From Astrothelium macrocarpum (taxonomy: Eukaryota > Ascomycota > Dothideomycetes > Trypetheliales > Trypetheliaceae), in NCBI GenBank assembly GCA_021030915.1, contig JAGEMR010000053.1, positions 62,001 through 126,000 of the forward strand: DNA of 64,000 nucleotides, given 5' to 3'. The first letter of the stretch is position 1; every line of letters begins with the position of its first letter. Positions 46,779 through 58,497 of this stretch are shown in pieces. A program made the position numbers and the translations under genes. The notes beneath the pieces were generated by a model. It saw only the letters and a list, made by a program, of their open reading frames with translations, ran no database searches and was not told the origin of the DNA.

Positions 46779-48162
46779 TCTTGTACAATGCCAAGAGCCG
46801 TTGCCGATCCTTAGAGATTGCATGTAAATTTGGTGCGCACAGTTTATCCTGGCCACCGAATATTGTAGAAAATTCAATAGACAGTGTTAGGCCAGAGGAC
46901 AGTAACGATTACGACACAGATATGATTAAGCCGAGGGCCGCACACGCACGCCGAGAAGTCGTTGTCATCCGCGTCTGGTAACCTGTCAATAGATAAGTCA
47001 TGGTCGAAGGACCGTGTCTCGATAAAATACATATGCTGTAGCACCATTCGCTCTCCTCCAGTCCCGATTCGCTCTGGAATTGGATTAGTAGAGGAGCTGG
47101 AGAAGCAAGGCATAAAACAGGTACCAGAGGTCGCAGCTGATCGTTGCGGGTCTTGAGCGAGGTCTTTGCGCTCCTTCTCTTGCTTCCAACCATCCAACAT
47201 GTATCGAAGGTTTCCCTGCTGACTACCTTGTGACGAGGAGCGCTCACACAGACGATTTGAAATTTGCTCCAGTTGCAGACGGAAAGGTATTTGTCGACGA
47301 TATCACCGCCGTCTCTTTTCGCTTCGCAGCCACTGGAATTACGTAGCTAGGTTTTCAATTCGAATTTCAGAATTTCATCCCTTGGGGCTGACGCGCTGCA
47401 TCTAAATCGAAGCTGGCTCTTATGTGTAAATGCAGGTCTCAGATGTAAGCTGCTCGCAAGTTGACCTTTTGAGAGCGAATTAAACCAGTCGCCAGAGATC
47501 GATTTGATCGTAAAGCTGATCACGTCATCAGTGACAGGGGGTTTCTCAGCCTCATCTCTCTCAACTCTCATTTTCACTTCACAACACCTTCGGTACTGTC
47601 TACAAACCGGTATGCTTACGGGAAGCCGGCGGGAAAGGTAACGTTCAATGCAAACGCTATTTTGCTGGTTCCGCAGACAGCTTTTCTTCTGGAGCAGCCG
47701 TACATTTGCCATGTTGCAGCTACATCTCAAGTGTACTTGTCCCATGGATGGCACAAACGATAGCGTGTGTCTCTCGAAGTACCACGAGAGGATCCGGAGA
47801 CAAGGTCAACTGTAGCAACCCCGAAATCAGCCTTAGTGCTTCCTCTCCCGCAGGCGGGGTGGAGTGGAAAAAGCTGGCGAGATCGACCTCATGAATGATG
47901 TGATCGGTACATGCGGAGAAGACGAATCAATCCACCTGGACGTACCGTACTCGGACAAGGATCTCGCCCACTGGATTGGACGCGATAGATAATATCATTC
48001 TCCTCGAGATTGCGGGACCAACCAGCAGTGATGGCAATGAGCATAATCTTATCATTTTCGTAATACAAATAGGATTGTTTGGGCACACATCAATGCGGTT
48101 CATTTCGCGCTCAGAGAGGTCAAATACGTCTGAATTGGAATCTGTGACATCAGTACGCAATC
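46779..48162. other. Intergenic, possible gene debris
   Basis: Short open frames in several phases at 47170-47890 look weakly coding but I recognise no family. The part next to 48163 must hold the dioxygenase promoter. Confidence 0.35.
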
Positions 48163-49296
48163 ATGTCTATCACCGAGACAGTTCCAGTCGAGGTTCAGAT
48201 TAACGAGAATCTTCCAAAGCATCACAGAGCTCCGCTGCAGCTTACAGGCGCCTTGGATCAATTCAAGTCTTTCGATGTGACGCCTGCGATTGGGAAGGAA
48301 TTCCCTGAAGCAAGTCTCAAGGAATGGTTAGAGGCTCCAAACTCTGACGAGCTGATCAGAGATCTGGCTGTCACTAGTATGCACTGAGTACTTCTTGTGG
48401 ATTTACGCAGCAGAAGTTGATTGCGAACAGTCTCGAGACGAGGCGTTGTATTCTTCAGAAAGCAGGACGATCTCGACAATGATCTCCAGAAGAAGCTTGC
48501 TCAACGATTAGGCGAGCTCTCAGGAAAACCCTCCACCTCTAAACTCCATATCCATCCGGTTGCGAACAGCGGCCGGAAACTTGGCGGGAACGACAATGAG
48601 ATTAGCGTCATCTCTTCCGAGCAGGCGAAACAACTCTACGCAGACAGATTCATTAGCAAGAAGCAGAGCAGCAAAGAAGGCTGGCACAGCGATATCACGT
48701 TTGAGCCAATTCCCAGCGACTACGCCATTCTACGCCTGACAGAGCTTCCTAAGGCCGGCGGGGATACACTTTGGGCTTCAGGGTACGAGGTCTTTGATCG
48801 CATTTCTCCCGCTTACCAAAAATTCTTGGAGGGCCTTACTGCCACGTACGCCCAGCCTATGTTTGAAGAGAGTGCTAAGAACAACAATTTCGAGCTGTAC
48901 AGCGGCGAACGAGGTGCACCCGAGAATGTTGGGACTGATCTAAAGGCAATTCATCCTGTCGTCCGTACGAATCCGGTCACTGGATGGAAAAGCGTCTTTG
49001 CCGTCGGTCACCATGCAAAACGAGTGAACGAAGTTGCCGAGCTTGAAAGCGAGCACCTACTGCGTTGGTTTGTGCGGTTGATTACCGAAAACCATGATTT
49101 GCAAGTGCGCCATCGTTGGCAGAATCCTAATGATGTCGCTATTTGGGACAATCGTAGCGTTTACCACACTGCTACATATGACTATGAGGGTCCTCGGACG
49201 GGTCAGCGAGCGGTGAGCTTGGGAGAGCGTCCGTACCTTGATCCTGAATCTACCTCGAGGCGAGAGGCACTGCTGAAGGAAGAATATACTAAGTGA
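48163..49296 (+). CDS. TauD/TfdA-family Fe(II)/2-oxoglutarate dioxygenase
   Basis: Two exons (48163-48376, 48431-49296) join in phase to 359 residues. The iron site is visible as HSD in the EGWHSDITFE segment (near 48690) and the distal His in SVYHTATYDY (near 49165), with the 2-oxoglutarate-binding Arg in GPRTGQR just after. The N-terminal LPKHHRAPLQLTGALD and RGVVFFRKQDDL segments are typical of fungal sulfonate/taurine-type dioxygenases. These enzymes hydroxylate sulfonates or related substrates, releasing sulfite; the substrate cannot be told from sequence. Cytosolic, no signal peptide. No sulfur-metabolism neighbours are seen, so it stands alone here. Confidence 0.9.
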
Positions 49297-50353
49297 AGCT
49301 GTGAATTGTTGAGAATATATCTCTTCCTTCGATTTATAACTCGTATTAGTCATGAGAACAACCAATGATAATTCTTATTTGTGAAAGGTAAATTATTTGG
49401 CTAGATTCCGATACCCGGTTCTTTATGTAGAATGAAGCAAATTACGATTTCACGCCAATCTAGATAGATAGATGCGGAATCAGACTTTGGGCCAAAGGAC
49501 ATCACGATCGGTAGTATCACCCTAAAACTTCACGATCAGAGCCGATTATCCATTCTAGAGCCCATTATCAAAACCTCATATTATAGTAAATTACGCAGAG
49601 TGGAACAGACTCCCCTGCGTCAACATGAGACTTGTGCCAACTTACCACTCGGATCTCTTTCGTTAGTCGGCTTAAAATGGGGTGCACAGCCGAATCCCCA
49701 TGCTTCGGGTCTGGCCCCATGCTTATCCCACGTCAAATCAATCTTGGTGCTTCTCTGAAACATGAATTGAAATACCTTATGAGCTTAAGCCAGTATATAT
49801 TGCTAGCGTGCGTATACGTAAAGGGAAGTGTTCCAGCTCGTATTGCGGAGATGCTGAACCTATCACATGTTGTGGGCAATGAGATCTGCAATGCATTGGT
49901 CAAGTTTTAGGAGTGCTTCATGCCTTTTGACTGCCATGTAACGAAGATATAGGCTGATTTAGAGCTGAAGAAGAGGGGGAAGACGTGCAACTCGAAGACT
50001 TTGATGGGAACAGTCGATACTCTGTGAAAGATTGAAATCAGTAAAAGTACCACATACTTACTACAGCGGAAGGGAAACGGGCTCATGCAGCACCGTAGCG
50101 GTGAGTGGATCTTTTTCCAGGCCTCGCAGTGTCGTTGCCTGGAGTGACGAAGGTAGCTTGTGCCAGATTTCATTACCAATCTCTGAGAACAAGACTATTG
50201 ATCAAAGTCCGAGGCTCAACAATATAAGAATGCAGTATACAAGATGGTATAATGAAGATTATATACAATACTCATATCATCAAAGCGTGCCCAATCACTT
50301 CACCAATGTCCTTTCTTCTTCAAAATAGGATGATATTCCACCCACCCATCTCC
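49297..50353. other. Convergent spacer, nothing recognised
   Basis: AT-rich, with short open frames only (49632-49910 and 50032-50328). A short GATA tandem (TAGATAGATAGAT) lies near 49462. Confidence 0.45.
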
Positions 50354-51361
50354 TCAACCCCTCCCACTTACACTATCCATTTCCATCGGTCTCTCATTCG
50401 CCGGCAATTCACTCGGCTCCTCTGCCTGCGGTCTAAAACACCCTTTCAGATTCTGCCCTCCGCCTGCCACCTGTCCATCGCTGAGTTCCGCTCTCTGCCC
50501 CTGGCTGTCCGGCAGTTCATATTTATTATACCTCGCGTCCGCTTGCTGATCCTTTTCCTGGGCTGCCACTGCCGCCGTTCCCTCTTTCCCTCCTCCTCTG
50601 CGGCGCCGTAGCAGAAAGATGGTCGCGAAAAGCGCGAGAATGCCCAGCACACCAAAGGCAACGCCCACGCCTATTCCTGCTTTTGCACCGCTGGAGAGGC
50701 CGCTGTCGGAATTGGTCTGCGTCGGGGAGGGGAGGGAAGGGCTGGTGGACGTGTCGCCTGTGGCGGAGGCGGTGCTCGGAGTAGAGGTGCTTGGCGTCGG
50801 AGTAGGGGACGTCGCGCCTTTGACGTTCCATCCCACGACCGCGACAGCCCCAACGGTCGAATCGGTATCGAGCGTCGTGCTGACAGTCGTCCAGTCGTCG
50901 GGTGAGGGCGCAGGCGAACTCGAAGCAGAGGCGTAGGTGAGGACTTCTCCCGCAGAGACGCTGGAGAGGCAGTTGCCGTAGACGTCTGCGAAGTATTGGT
51001 AGCCCGAGGGACAGCAGTTGATTTGCACGCTGATGCTATCCGATGTGCTTCGGTCGGCCGTCGTCCAGCCTTTTGGACAGACGACGGGCCCCGCGCTAAT
51101 CACGGTGTGTTGACGCGCGCCGCCAGGGAAGAGAAGTCCTTGTTCCCAGAAGGTGGTCATCGCAGGAGGGACGCATTGTGCGTTGAGATCAATGCTCAAC
51201 CCATAGCCTGGGGCAAAGGCTTGTAGACTTGGACCTGAATCCCAGAATAGGCTTGAACATGATGCAGGCGGCGTGAATGTTGTGGTTAAAGGTATATAGC
51301 TTGTAAAGTTACCATCTGAGCCGGTTGTCACAGCGTAAGGAGTCGGCGACGACGCCGCCAT
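50354..51361 (-). CDS. Ser/Thr-rich single-span surface protein (Mid2-like layout)
   Basis: 335 codons in one exon from 51361. The N-terminal 160 residues have six or so Cys and the segments SCSSLFWDSGP and CCPSGYQYFADVYGNC, typical of fungal extracellular stalk proteins. Then a Ser/Thr/Pro-rich mucin-like stretch (TPTPSTSTPSTAS) leads to one membrane span (AGIGVGVAFGVLGILALFATIFLL), followed by an RRRRGGG stop-transfer cluster and a cytosolic tail of about 70 residues. This resembles wall-stress-sensor-like proteins of the Mid2 type. No signal peptide is present in this exon, so an upstream exon may be missing from the model. Related layout to the gene at 62115. Confidence 0.75.
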   Translation of the reverse strand: MAASSPTPYAVTTGSDGNFTSYIPLTTTFTPPASCSSLFWDSGPSLQAFAPGYGLSIDLNAQCVPPAMTTFWEQGLLFPGGARQHTVISAGPVVCPKGWTTADRSTSDSISVQINCCPSGYQYFADVYGNCLSSVSAGEVLTYASASSSPAPSPDDWTTVSTTLDTDSTVGAVAVVGWNVKGATSPTPTPSTSTPSTASATGDTSTSPSLPSPTQTNSDSGLSSGAKAGIGVGVAFGVLGILALFATIFLLRRRRGGGKEGTAAVAAQEKDQQADARYNKYELPDSQGQRAELSDGQVAGGGQNLKGCFRPQAEEPSELPANERPMEMDSVSGRG

Positions 51362-51749
51362 GAGAACAGTCCTGGAGAAGTTTTTACGAGGACAATTTGC
51401 CCAGTTTCCACTGAAAAGGAGTTCAGAGGCATATCTTCCATAGTGCCTTTAGCTAAAACACACGTGATTAAAGCTAAACCCACAGAGATACAGAATGGGG
51501 CTGAAACCGTATAAAGGCGGAGCGAAATTGGTCCGCCCTTTTTTAGCACAATCAGGGCTTCGCCCATTCGCAAATTAGCCCCCACTCCAAAAGGCCAGAC
51601 CATGAAAAGCTAAAAATCCTGATTTTTAAACCCCTCGCTTTCACACAAGAATAAAACCAGGCCGCTCGACTGGGCTTGGAGTGCCAAGACTAATGCGGCT
51701 GCAAATGCTCGCTGTAGGAGGTTCTTTATAATACAGTTGTGCAGAAAAA
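51362..51749. other. Spacer, divergent to pseudogene at 51.75 kb
   Basis: No gene recognised. Confidence 0.4.
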
Positions 51750-52743
51750 TGAGTTCTCAAGCTCAATCTTCGAATATGGAGAAAGAAGGTAGGACCGATG
51801 CGGAAGCTACCAGCTCTGTAGGCTCCAACGAGAGCTTATTTGAGGAGAGAGATCTAAATCAGATTTTTGTCGTCCTAAAGTTGAGTTTCTGGCCAATCTA
51901 AAGAAACGGCTGAGAGCACAATCGACTTATCCCTTATGGCTGGCTCACCAGGGTTATGGCGGCAAGAAAGAAAAATTGCCCATTGACGAACGTGCCTGGA
52001 TACTTCAAGAACAAGTATTCTTGCCACGAATCCTCCATTCTCGGTTCTGGTGGTGTTCACTGAGACTGCACGACTTGCTCAGCATCAGAATTGGATCCCA
52101 GCACGCTTGGTAGGCGTGTTCACAACCCAGTGCCTCTTGCTTGCCTTTCGAGTGTAAAAAGAATAGTCACGACACCTAGCCACGAACTGAACCACATTTC
52201 CTCGAAAGACTCAGGGCAGTTGGTGGATGTGGTTGAGAAACATTCTCATCGACCAATGATTAAGCCCGGAGACAAGCCTACGGCGCTTGCCGGTGTCACG
52301 TCGGTCTACGAGCTACTCATTGGAGCCAAGCCAGTTGCTGGCCTGTGAGCAGAGAGTATACACAGCAGAGATTACGCTATTTTCGATTATACTGGACAAG
52401 TTGCGGGAATGCATCCAGTCGCTGCACCAACGTAGAGCTGGGTTTCGGCTCGAATGCCTGTATCGTACTGTTTGCATGAAATTGACAGCGAAAACTTGTC
52501 CCGAGATGAAAATATCGCGGCTCTCAACGTCAAAAAGGATGCGACCAAAGGCTCGAAATCAGGCCACATGATTGTGCATGGCTCCTTGAGAGAAGCACAT
52601 GTTTGTGAAATATCGGTATCTTTCGAGAGATCTCTACGGCCTGACGGGTATTTGAGGCATGGGTGGCGCGAACATAAGCACCTGGAAGAGAGGCAGCGCA
52701 CCCACCATGCCAACCAGTTTTCCCGGAATCGGGCCATGGAATG
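51750..52743 (+). pseudogene. Degraded gene of an unrecognised fungal family
   Basis: A start at 51750 (MSSQAQSSNMEKEG) opens an acidic frame that passes near 51870, with one base apparently lost in a T5 run, into a strongly coding-looking frame of about 70 residues (KVEFLANLKKRL, then PIDERAWILQEQ and RILHSRFWWCSLRL) ending at a TAG near 52114. Further fragments follow in other frames: 52120-52348 with SRHELNHIS-like and GVTSVYELL words, then 52349-52450 with AEITLFSIILDKL, then 52454-52744. The pieces look like one protein in order with several frameshifts. I recall similar N-terminal sequences in uncharacterised fungal proteins but cannot name the family. Length of the intact gene is unknown. 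Confidence 0.5.
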
Positions 52744-53351
52744 ATGTGATTAACGTTCCTTAGATGTAATACAAAGACTCTGGGAATGATTTGCCCAGTG
52801 AGATTTGCTCTCTGGTCGTCACCCAAGGCGTGTTAATGCCAGATTTTTCTATTTATCTATGTCTGAAAATATTGGGGCCGTGCCTGAAACATGCAGGCAG
52901 TGGTTCTGAGTACCGGTGGGTGGGATCTTTTGCAATTCCAGAGAAGGGATGATTTGACAGCCAAAGGATCGAATGGCCTTTCTCTTCACAAGAGGATAAG
53001 GGAAGGACGCCGGATGGCTTCTTTGACTTTAGAAAAATTCGGAGACGTTGAGCCGTTCTTACATCGATGCATCTCGACTCCTTTGTTGAGACGAAGCTGC
53101 CTCTGAGGACCTGAACCGTGGTAGCAATTATCTCACTCGTCATAGCGTACGTGTTGTAGATCTGCTGCTGCTCCTCCTAGACTTAGACTCTTGCAATTCA
53201 CTTTGCTATGAAATCTGATCGCATCAAGTTCAACATCTTTTGCACATATGTCGACTCGCTCTCCCAGAGCATCAATTGAATATTTGCCTCGTGATTGGAA
53301 TTGGGCAGATATTAGATCCACCGATATTGACGAACAGCACCAAGTCAAAGA
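52744..53351. other. Intergenic, nothing recognised
   Basis: No supported gene between the degraded gene and the stop of the membrane protein gene. Confidence 0.4.
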
Positions 53352-54888
53352 CTACCTTACTACTGACGGAATCCGGTTGTTGGGAAACGCTAGAACAGGT
53401 CCTTTGTTGACGGATTCGTACCATTGCAGCCAGCTACTGATCAAGTACCCAAAGGATCCCCACAAATCCGCAAGTGAGCTTTGGTATTCACACCAAGAAA
53501 GATCGTTCGATGGAATCCCGAAAACAGAAGACAACCTGTTCGAGATCAGTGAGAAGCGAAGAATTTGGTTGAACAACGGCTTACACGAATCCCACAGATC
53601 CAATGGAAGCCCAAACTCCGATCCACCAGGCGATACGACCCGGCAAAGGACGGTCCCATCTTTCCTGTGTGACAAGCGTGAATAAAATGCCGGCGATAAG
53701 GAAGCATACTGAGCCGACTGTTTCCGGAATCCAATATCCACCTAATTCTTGCCACGGCTGGAAATTAGAGAGAATTCCAGGCAATGCGATAACTCCACAG
53801 ATCGAAAACAGCGTTGCACCGAAAAGTTGAATGGTGCACGCAATGTATCCAATATCTTTGATATGATACGTCTTAAAAGCGTACCAGGTCGGCCACCAGC
53901 GCCAGGTCAGGTATTCGTGAAATTCACCCTCTTCAATGGGGCCCTTGTCTATACCACCACGCCTCGGAGCAGGAGATTTATCTCTGGGATAAATGGATCC
54001 AGGTCTTTCGGCTCGATCCCTTGTCCTCCACCCAGCTTCGGGGTCAACGGACTTTTGTTTATCGAGTTCTTCGGTGTCGTCCTCGTGGTGATGATGATGA
54101 TGTGGTATTATATGGCCGAAGAACATGTGTAATTTTTCATCCAGCATTCTCTTCTTCTCTTCATCGTTTCCTTCGAGATGCCTCCCCATTGCGCGTCCAA
54201 CAAATGACTCGTTGATCGCTTCAAGATACGCCATCGTAGCGCCGAGCTGGTAGAGTAGAGCGCCGAAAAAGAACAGCAGACCGACTCCATATTCGGACTC
54301 TCCATCAAACGCTGAGTTGGGCCACTGGAGGGGTGTCCATGCCCATGCGCCATCAATCACGAATAGCACAGATCCCCAGGTGTAAGACCAGCCACTCCAG
54401 AAGGCCATGTCCCAGTATGCAAAGGTGGTGAACATGATACAAGAGCCATATACCGCATTTCTCAGGTGGATATAGAGGGGAAGTTTCGGTGTGTCCTCGA
54501 GGATGGGGATGCTAGATTGCCGCCTTTGGCGAGCTTCGCTTGGACCGCGCGTATTTTCCCGGTGCAAATGAAGCTTTCTTGATACTTTTTCCGCTACGTG
54601 TTTAGCACCCTCTGTGAAATTGGTGTGATGATGTTCGGGAAGATTGTCGCTTCTCATCAACTCTCCGTGGATCTTGCCGTCTTCATGATCCTTGCTAGAG
54701 GACGCCATTTGAGACGAGACATTCTCGTTACTAGTTGGAACATTATTGCCGCGAGCACGGTCAGGTTGATTAGTCGTTTCTGAAGCGCCAGCAACTTTGG
54801 TTTCGGCCGCTATCTCAGCATCACTATTAACACTTTGACTCTCGGGCTCGTACTCTGGTGTTCTAAAAGTCGGTGCTGGCGATTCCAT
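53352..54888 (-). CDS. Seven-span integral membrane protein with His6 loop, unknown function
   Basis: Two exons (54888-53585 and 53535-53352) join across a 49-base intron with a GTAAGC donor, giving 495 residues; the intron was needed because the last span (SSLADLWGSFGYLISSWLQWYESV) is only reached in the second exon. The first 130 residues are charged and disordered. About seven hydrophobic spans follow, in two groups (residues about 150-245 and 345-490). Between them lies a loop of about 100 residues with a run of six His (IIPHHHHHHEDD), which may bind metal. Conserved-looking Trp-rich segments (YWDMAFWSGWSYTWGS, LTWRWWPTW) suggest an uncharacterised fungal membrane-protein family. I do not know its substrate or compartment. 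Confidence 0.85.
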
Positions 54889-56462
54889 GATAAAGCCTCA
54901 ACGCTCCTTGGGATACATCTAGCAAATACAAGGCAGGGGTGGACGCCTCTGAAGAATAAGGAAAGACTGGAAAAGTAGTAGAAAATCAAGACAGATTCCT
55001 GGAGTGAGATTCCTATCAACTTACGAGATCGCGGCCGATCTTGTGATCCTTTTACACCATGGGTGGAGCTGGCAGTACGGCAATCTCTCGCATGGAGATT
55101 ACGATGACGTATTTAGAAGGCAGTGCGCGGGCACAACAGGATTCAGTAAAGCAGGAGTATGGAGGAACCGGAGGAACAATCTTGCATGACATACCAAGAC
55201 AAACGCGTCAAGCGCCGGTAGCGTCGGGACGCGTCGAATTCAATGCACTGGCGAAACTCGGGCTCACTCTATGAGTCTATGGTGTCTTGGTTTTGACTGA
55301 AGCAGCAGCGAGATAAGAAAGATAAAGCCATGCAAGAACGCGACCGTAAAAATTGCTGCCCAGACCCAATGCTGATGCCAACGATCCGCACATTCCGTCT
55401 GACCTTTCGGAAATGTTCAACGGAGGGGCCGCGAAGAGGATCGAGTGTCTCTACTTCCGTCCCGTGCTAAACCTTGACGATCGGACAGGCTTCGCTCATC
55501 GTCAGCGCGGGCGCGCGCCTCACACATTGACCAGGGATCTGCCACCAGCTGCAAGCCCTTATTACTGATACACTCCGAATATATCTATCCGTCGAACCGC
55601 AATGGACAACCCTGGAACCTTGAAAATCCCACATCCGATTTTTGAGTGGGTTTGAGTTACACATTTGGCTAATAAGATCTGGCAACACGTCTATCAAAGT
55701 TCTTAATTTTCTGTGCCTCTAAGCCTGGACAGTCTTTTCATTTCGCCTTGCCAAGCCTTTGTTCTGATATGATTACGGATCCATATTTTGGAATGTCGCT
55801 AGTTTAGCTTCAGAGGCGGCGCGTTGCTCGACCAAGATCTCTAGGTGAGCTGTCGGTGCGCCAACCAAACAGCAAAGCTCCGGACCCGCCCGTAATTGGG
55901 TCCTAACATGGTCGTCAATGGGCCCCGAGGGTTTGAACAAAGGCCAAGGAACAAGAATAAGATCTCAAGCATGAGTACATTAAATCTCACTCCCATCAAA
56001 CTCTACCTCCAGCCACACCTAAGTAGCCAGGATAATTTAAAGACTGTACAGCAGTACCATCTCGACAAGTGAAAGCAAGCCGTGGGCCTTGCGAAGACTT
56101 CCTCGACAGACAGAAAACAATTGGGTGATGATTCTACACCATCACCTCTCCGTGAAAGACTACCTCCATCTAGACAACCGTGCGGATGGGCAAAGCTCAC
56201 GCCTCCTGCACACTCCTGCCTCAGGCACTTTAGCCCGAACAGGTTCCAATTTCTGATCATGACCCCGTTGCTTAGCCGTCGGGTATCTGTCTTCTCGTCA
56301 TTTGAAGTCTTGATCATTTCTCTACGGAAGGTAGTCCTAAAAAGAGTGACAGTTCTGATGCTTGGCATGTTTAGCACGTTTTTCCATGCAGACGGCCGTC
56401 GCGAAAGTAATTGAAAGGTACGATATTGCACACATCTAACTCAGCCAGCTCTACAAGTCTGC
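54889..56462. other. Intergenic, nothing recognised
   Basis: 1.6 kb with short open frames only; no motif, tRNA or repeat seen. Confidence 0.5.
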
Positions 56463-57992
56463 TTATTCATTGGAGGTCAATGCGTTGAAGATGGTCGGCT
56501 TGACCGTGTCTAGTTCCTGTACAGCTTCGATCTCATCATCCAGGCTTTCCATGAATCTTTTCTCGTCCCATTTGGGTTGCCATCCAAGTCGATAAGCATT
56601 TACTGCGACAAGTTGCCCACTAAACGGACCATTAGATACCCATGTTCATGTTGTACAGAGGTGCACCTACCTGGCAGTCCCCATAGCCCGTACATACATG
56701 CGCGGAAATCCCAAATATTGCGCTGCCATCTCATCGCTAGGCCATATCTCTGCTTTCGGCTCTGCCACAAGCCCACGTGCATGCAGAGCCTCGGCGAGAC
56801 GCTGCATGACGTCCCACCAGTGGGTTTCATGGGCTGATACAAGATAGTAGCCCGTCTCGCCGCTCGGAATTGGCTCCTTCTGCAGGATCTTTTCCGTGAG
56901 CAAAGCATAAAATGCGACCAAGTCTGATATATGCAGTGAGGGAGCGCTCTGTCAAATCATCAGTCCATAATCAATGTCATCGTGATCGAGACTGGGCGTC
57001 TTTGCTCGATAGCCACAAGTGTCCAGTACTTCATCTTTTAGGTTTCTTCTATTCCAGAGCAAGGTGAAAAGGTGAACTTACGCTGTCTTTGTCAAATTTA
57101 TAGACAAGTTTGTGCTTGATGCTCGTCCTGATATATGCTGGGATGCTTACGGACAGTTTCCTCCACTCACCACTGCCTCTTCCGTCTATTGAGCACACAA
57201 TCAGTCCAGACTGAATCGACATAAACACGATAAGATGTGTTGCTGCAGAGGTACTCACAAACTTGGGGAACCACAACGTTGAAGCTTGTGACACCCTGTG
57301 CTTTGGCTAGTTCCGCAACGAGGATATTGGTCTTGATAGAAGATCAGACACCTCACTTCCGGGACACAATACAATAAGTCGCCAAGGCTTACTATTCGAA
57401 CGGGGTGGGGCCCTCCCATCTCCTTTTCCTTCTGGAATATTGGGTCGGTATCACTGACCTCTCCGTACGGCCAGCCAGCTTCCGGGGCAAAGACGGTGGA
57501 TACCGAAGACTGACACAAGCTCAATAATGTATTAGAAAAGGGATGTTATGCAAACTCACATGTACGAAATAAACCTCCTCGCCACTTACTTCGCGGCACT
57601 GACCAAGAGCTTTGATAAGGGCAGATATGATATTCGAGTCTATCGCGCTTGCCGTATGTATAATTACATTTACTAAGACAATATGAGGCTTTGAACTCGA
57701 ACATTTGGGTAGCTTAACGCACTCTCATTAGCAAGCACGGCTTCTTTCACAGCTGCTTCGTTGCTGACGTCGACTTGAATGACTTTGACGCCTAATTTGG
57801 ACAAGCTTTGAACCTGTTCTTCAGACCGAACTACAGCACAAATATTGGCGGCCTTGATCGAGCCACTTTTTCGAGAAATAAAGTCCGCAAGAACAGAGCC
57901 TCCACTAGAACCATATTAGCCTAGGGTGATTCCAAAGACGACGCACCCTACATGTAGCCGGCGGCGCCAGTAATGAGGATGTTTTGACCCAT
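56463..57992 (-). CDS. Rossmann-fold NAD(P)-binding epimerase/reductase (extended or atypical SDR)
   Basis: Start at 57992 gives MGQNILITGAAGY, and the first 47-base intron (57905-57951) completes the TGAAGYIGG nucleotide-binding motif exactly. Following exons encode ANICAVVRSEEQVQSL (end of second strand), an IQVDVSNEAAV segment, VIIHTASAIDS (like the family VIHTAS motif), VSTVFAPEAGWPYGE, an NVVVPQ segment and a C-terminal domain with YLVSAHETHWWDVMQRLAEAL, ending TIFNALTSNE at 56463. About seven exons; only the first junction was fixed to the base. The layout matches fungal nucleoside-diphosphate-sugar-epimerase-like or NmrA-like reductases that act on small metabolites in the cytosol; the substrate is not inferable. 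It is divergent from a transcription factor gene 0.5 kb away, which may control it. Confidence 0.85.
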
Positions 57993-58497
57993 GATGCGAG
58001 TTGAAGGAGAAAATTTAGGATACTCGTAAGATAAAGGTCTTTGGCTGCTAAACGTGTGAGCAGCATGGCTATATATAATCCGATTCCATAGTATCTAGAT
58101 TATTGGGTCCTTCGTCCAAAAAGCATCGAGAGACAATCTTGCTTAGCTTAGGGTAAGTTTTCAGATAGAATGTGAAGGATGAAGCAAAGAAAATGGATTG
58201 GCAGCCAATCAGGTCTCCAATACTCTAGAGTGGCTCGTGTTCGGGCACTCGGTCGGAAATCCGCGCGAATCCATTGCCAGTAGACTTTGCCATCCCTGAG
58301 ATCACGAAGACGTATCGTCTCCAACGCTGGTATAAAATCCAACATGCCTCGAAACACAAGATTGAAAAATGGAATCCCGCGGGAGAAGTCTTGATAAGCG
58401 TGCAAAAAGCCGCCCAGCAATCGCTCGCCGCTCCGTGAGCTCAAATGTGGCACGCAGTTTTTGATGTACGCTAATAGTTGCCGAGCTAGTGTGATCA
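57993..58497. promoter_or_regulatory. Divergent promoter, epimerase and transcription factor
   Basis: About 500 bases between divergent genes. The short minus-strand open frame at 58148-58498 has no motif. Zn-cluster factors often bind CGG-containing pairs, but I did not find a clear pair here. Confidence 0.4.

Noticed and set aside
47347..47890. Possible gene fragments in several frames
   Set aside because: Some frames look weakly coding but I could not match any family or order them into one protein.
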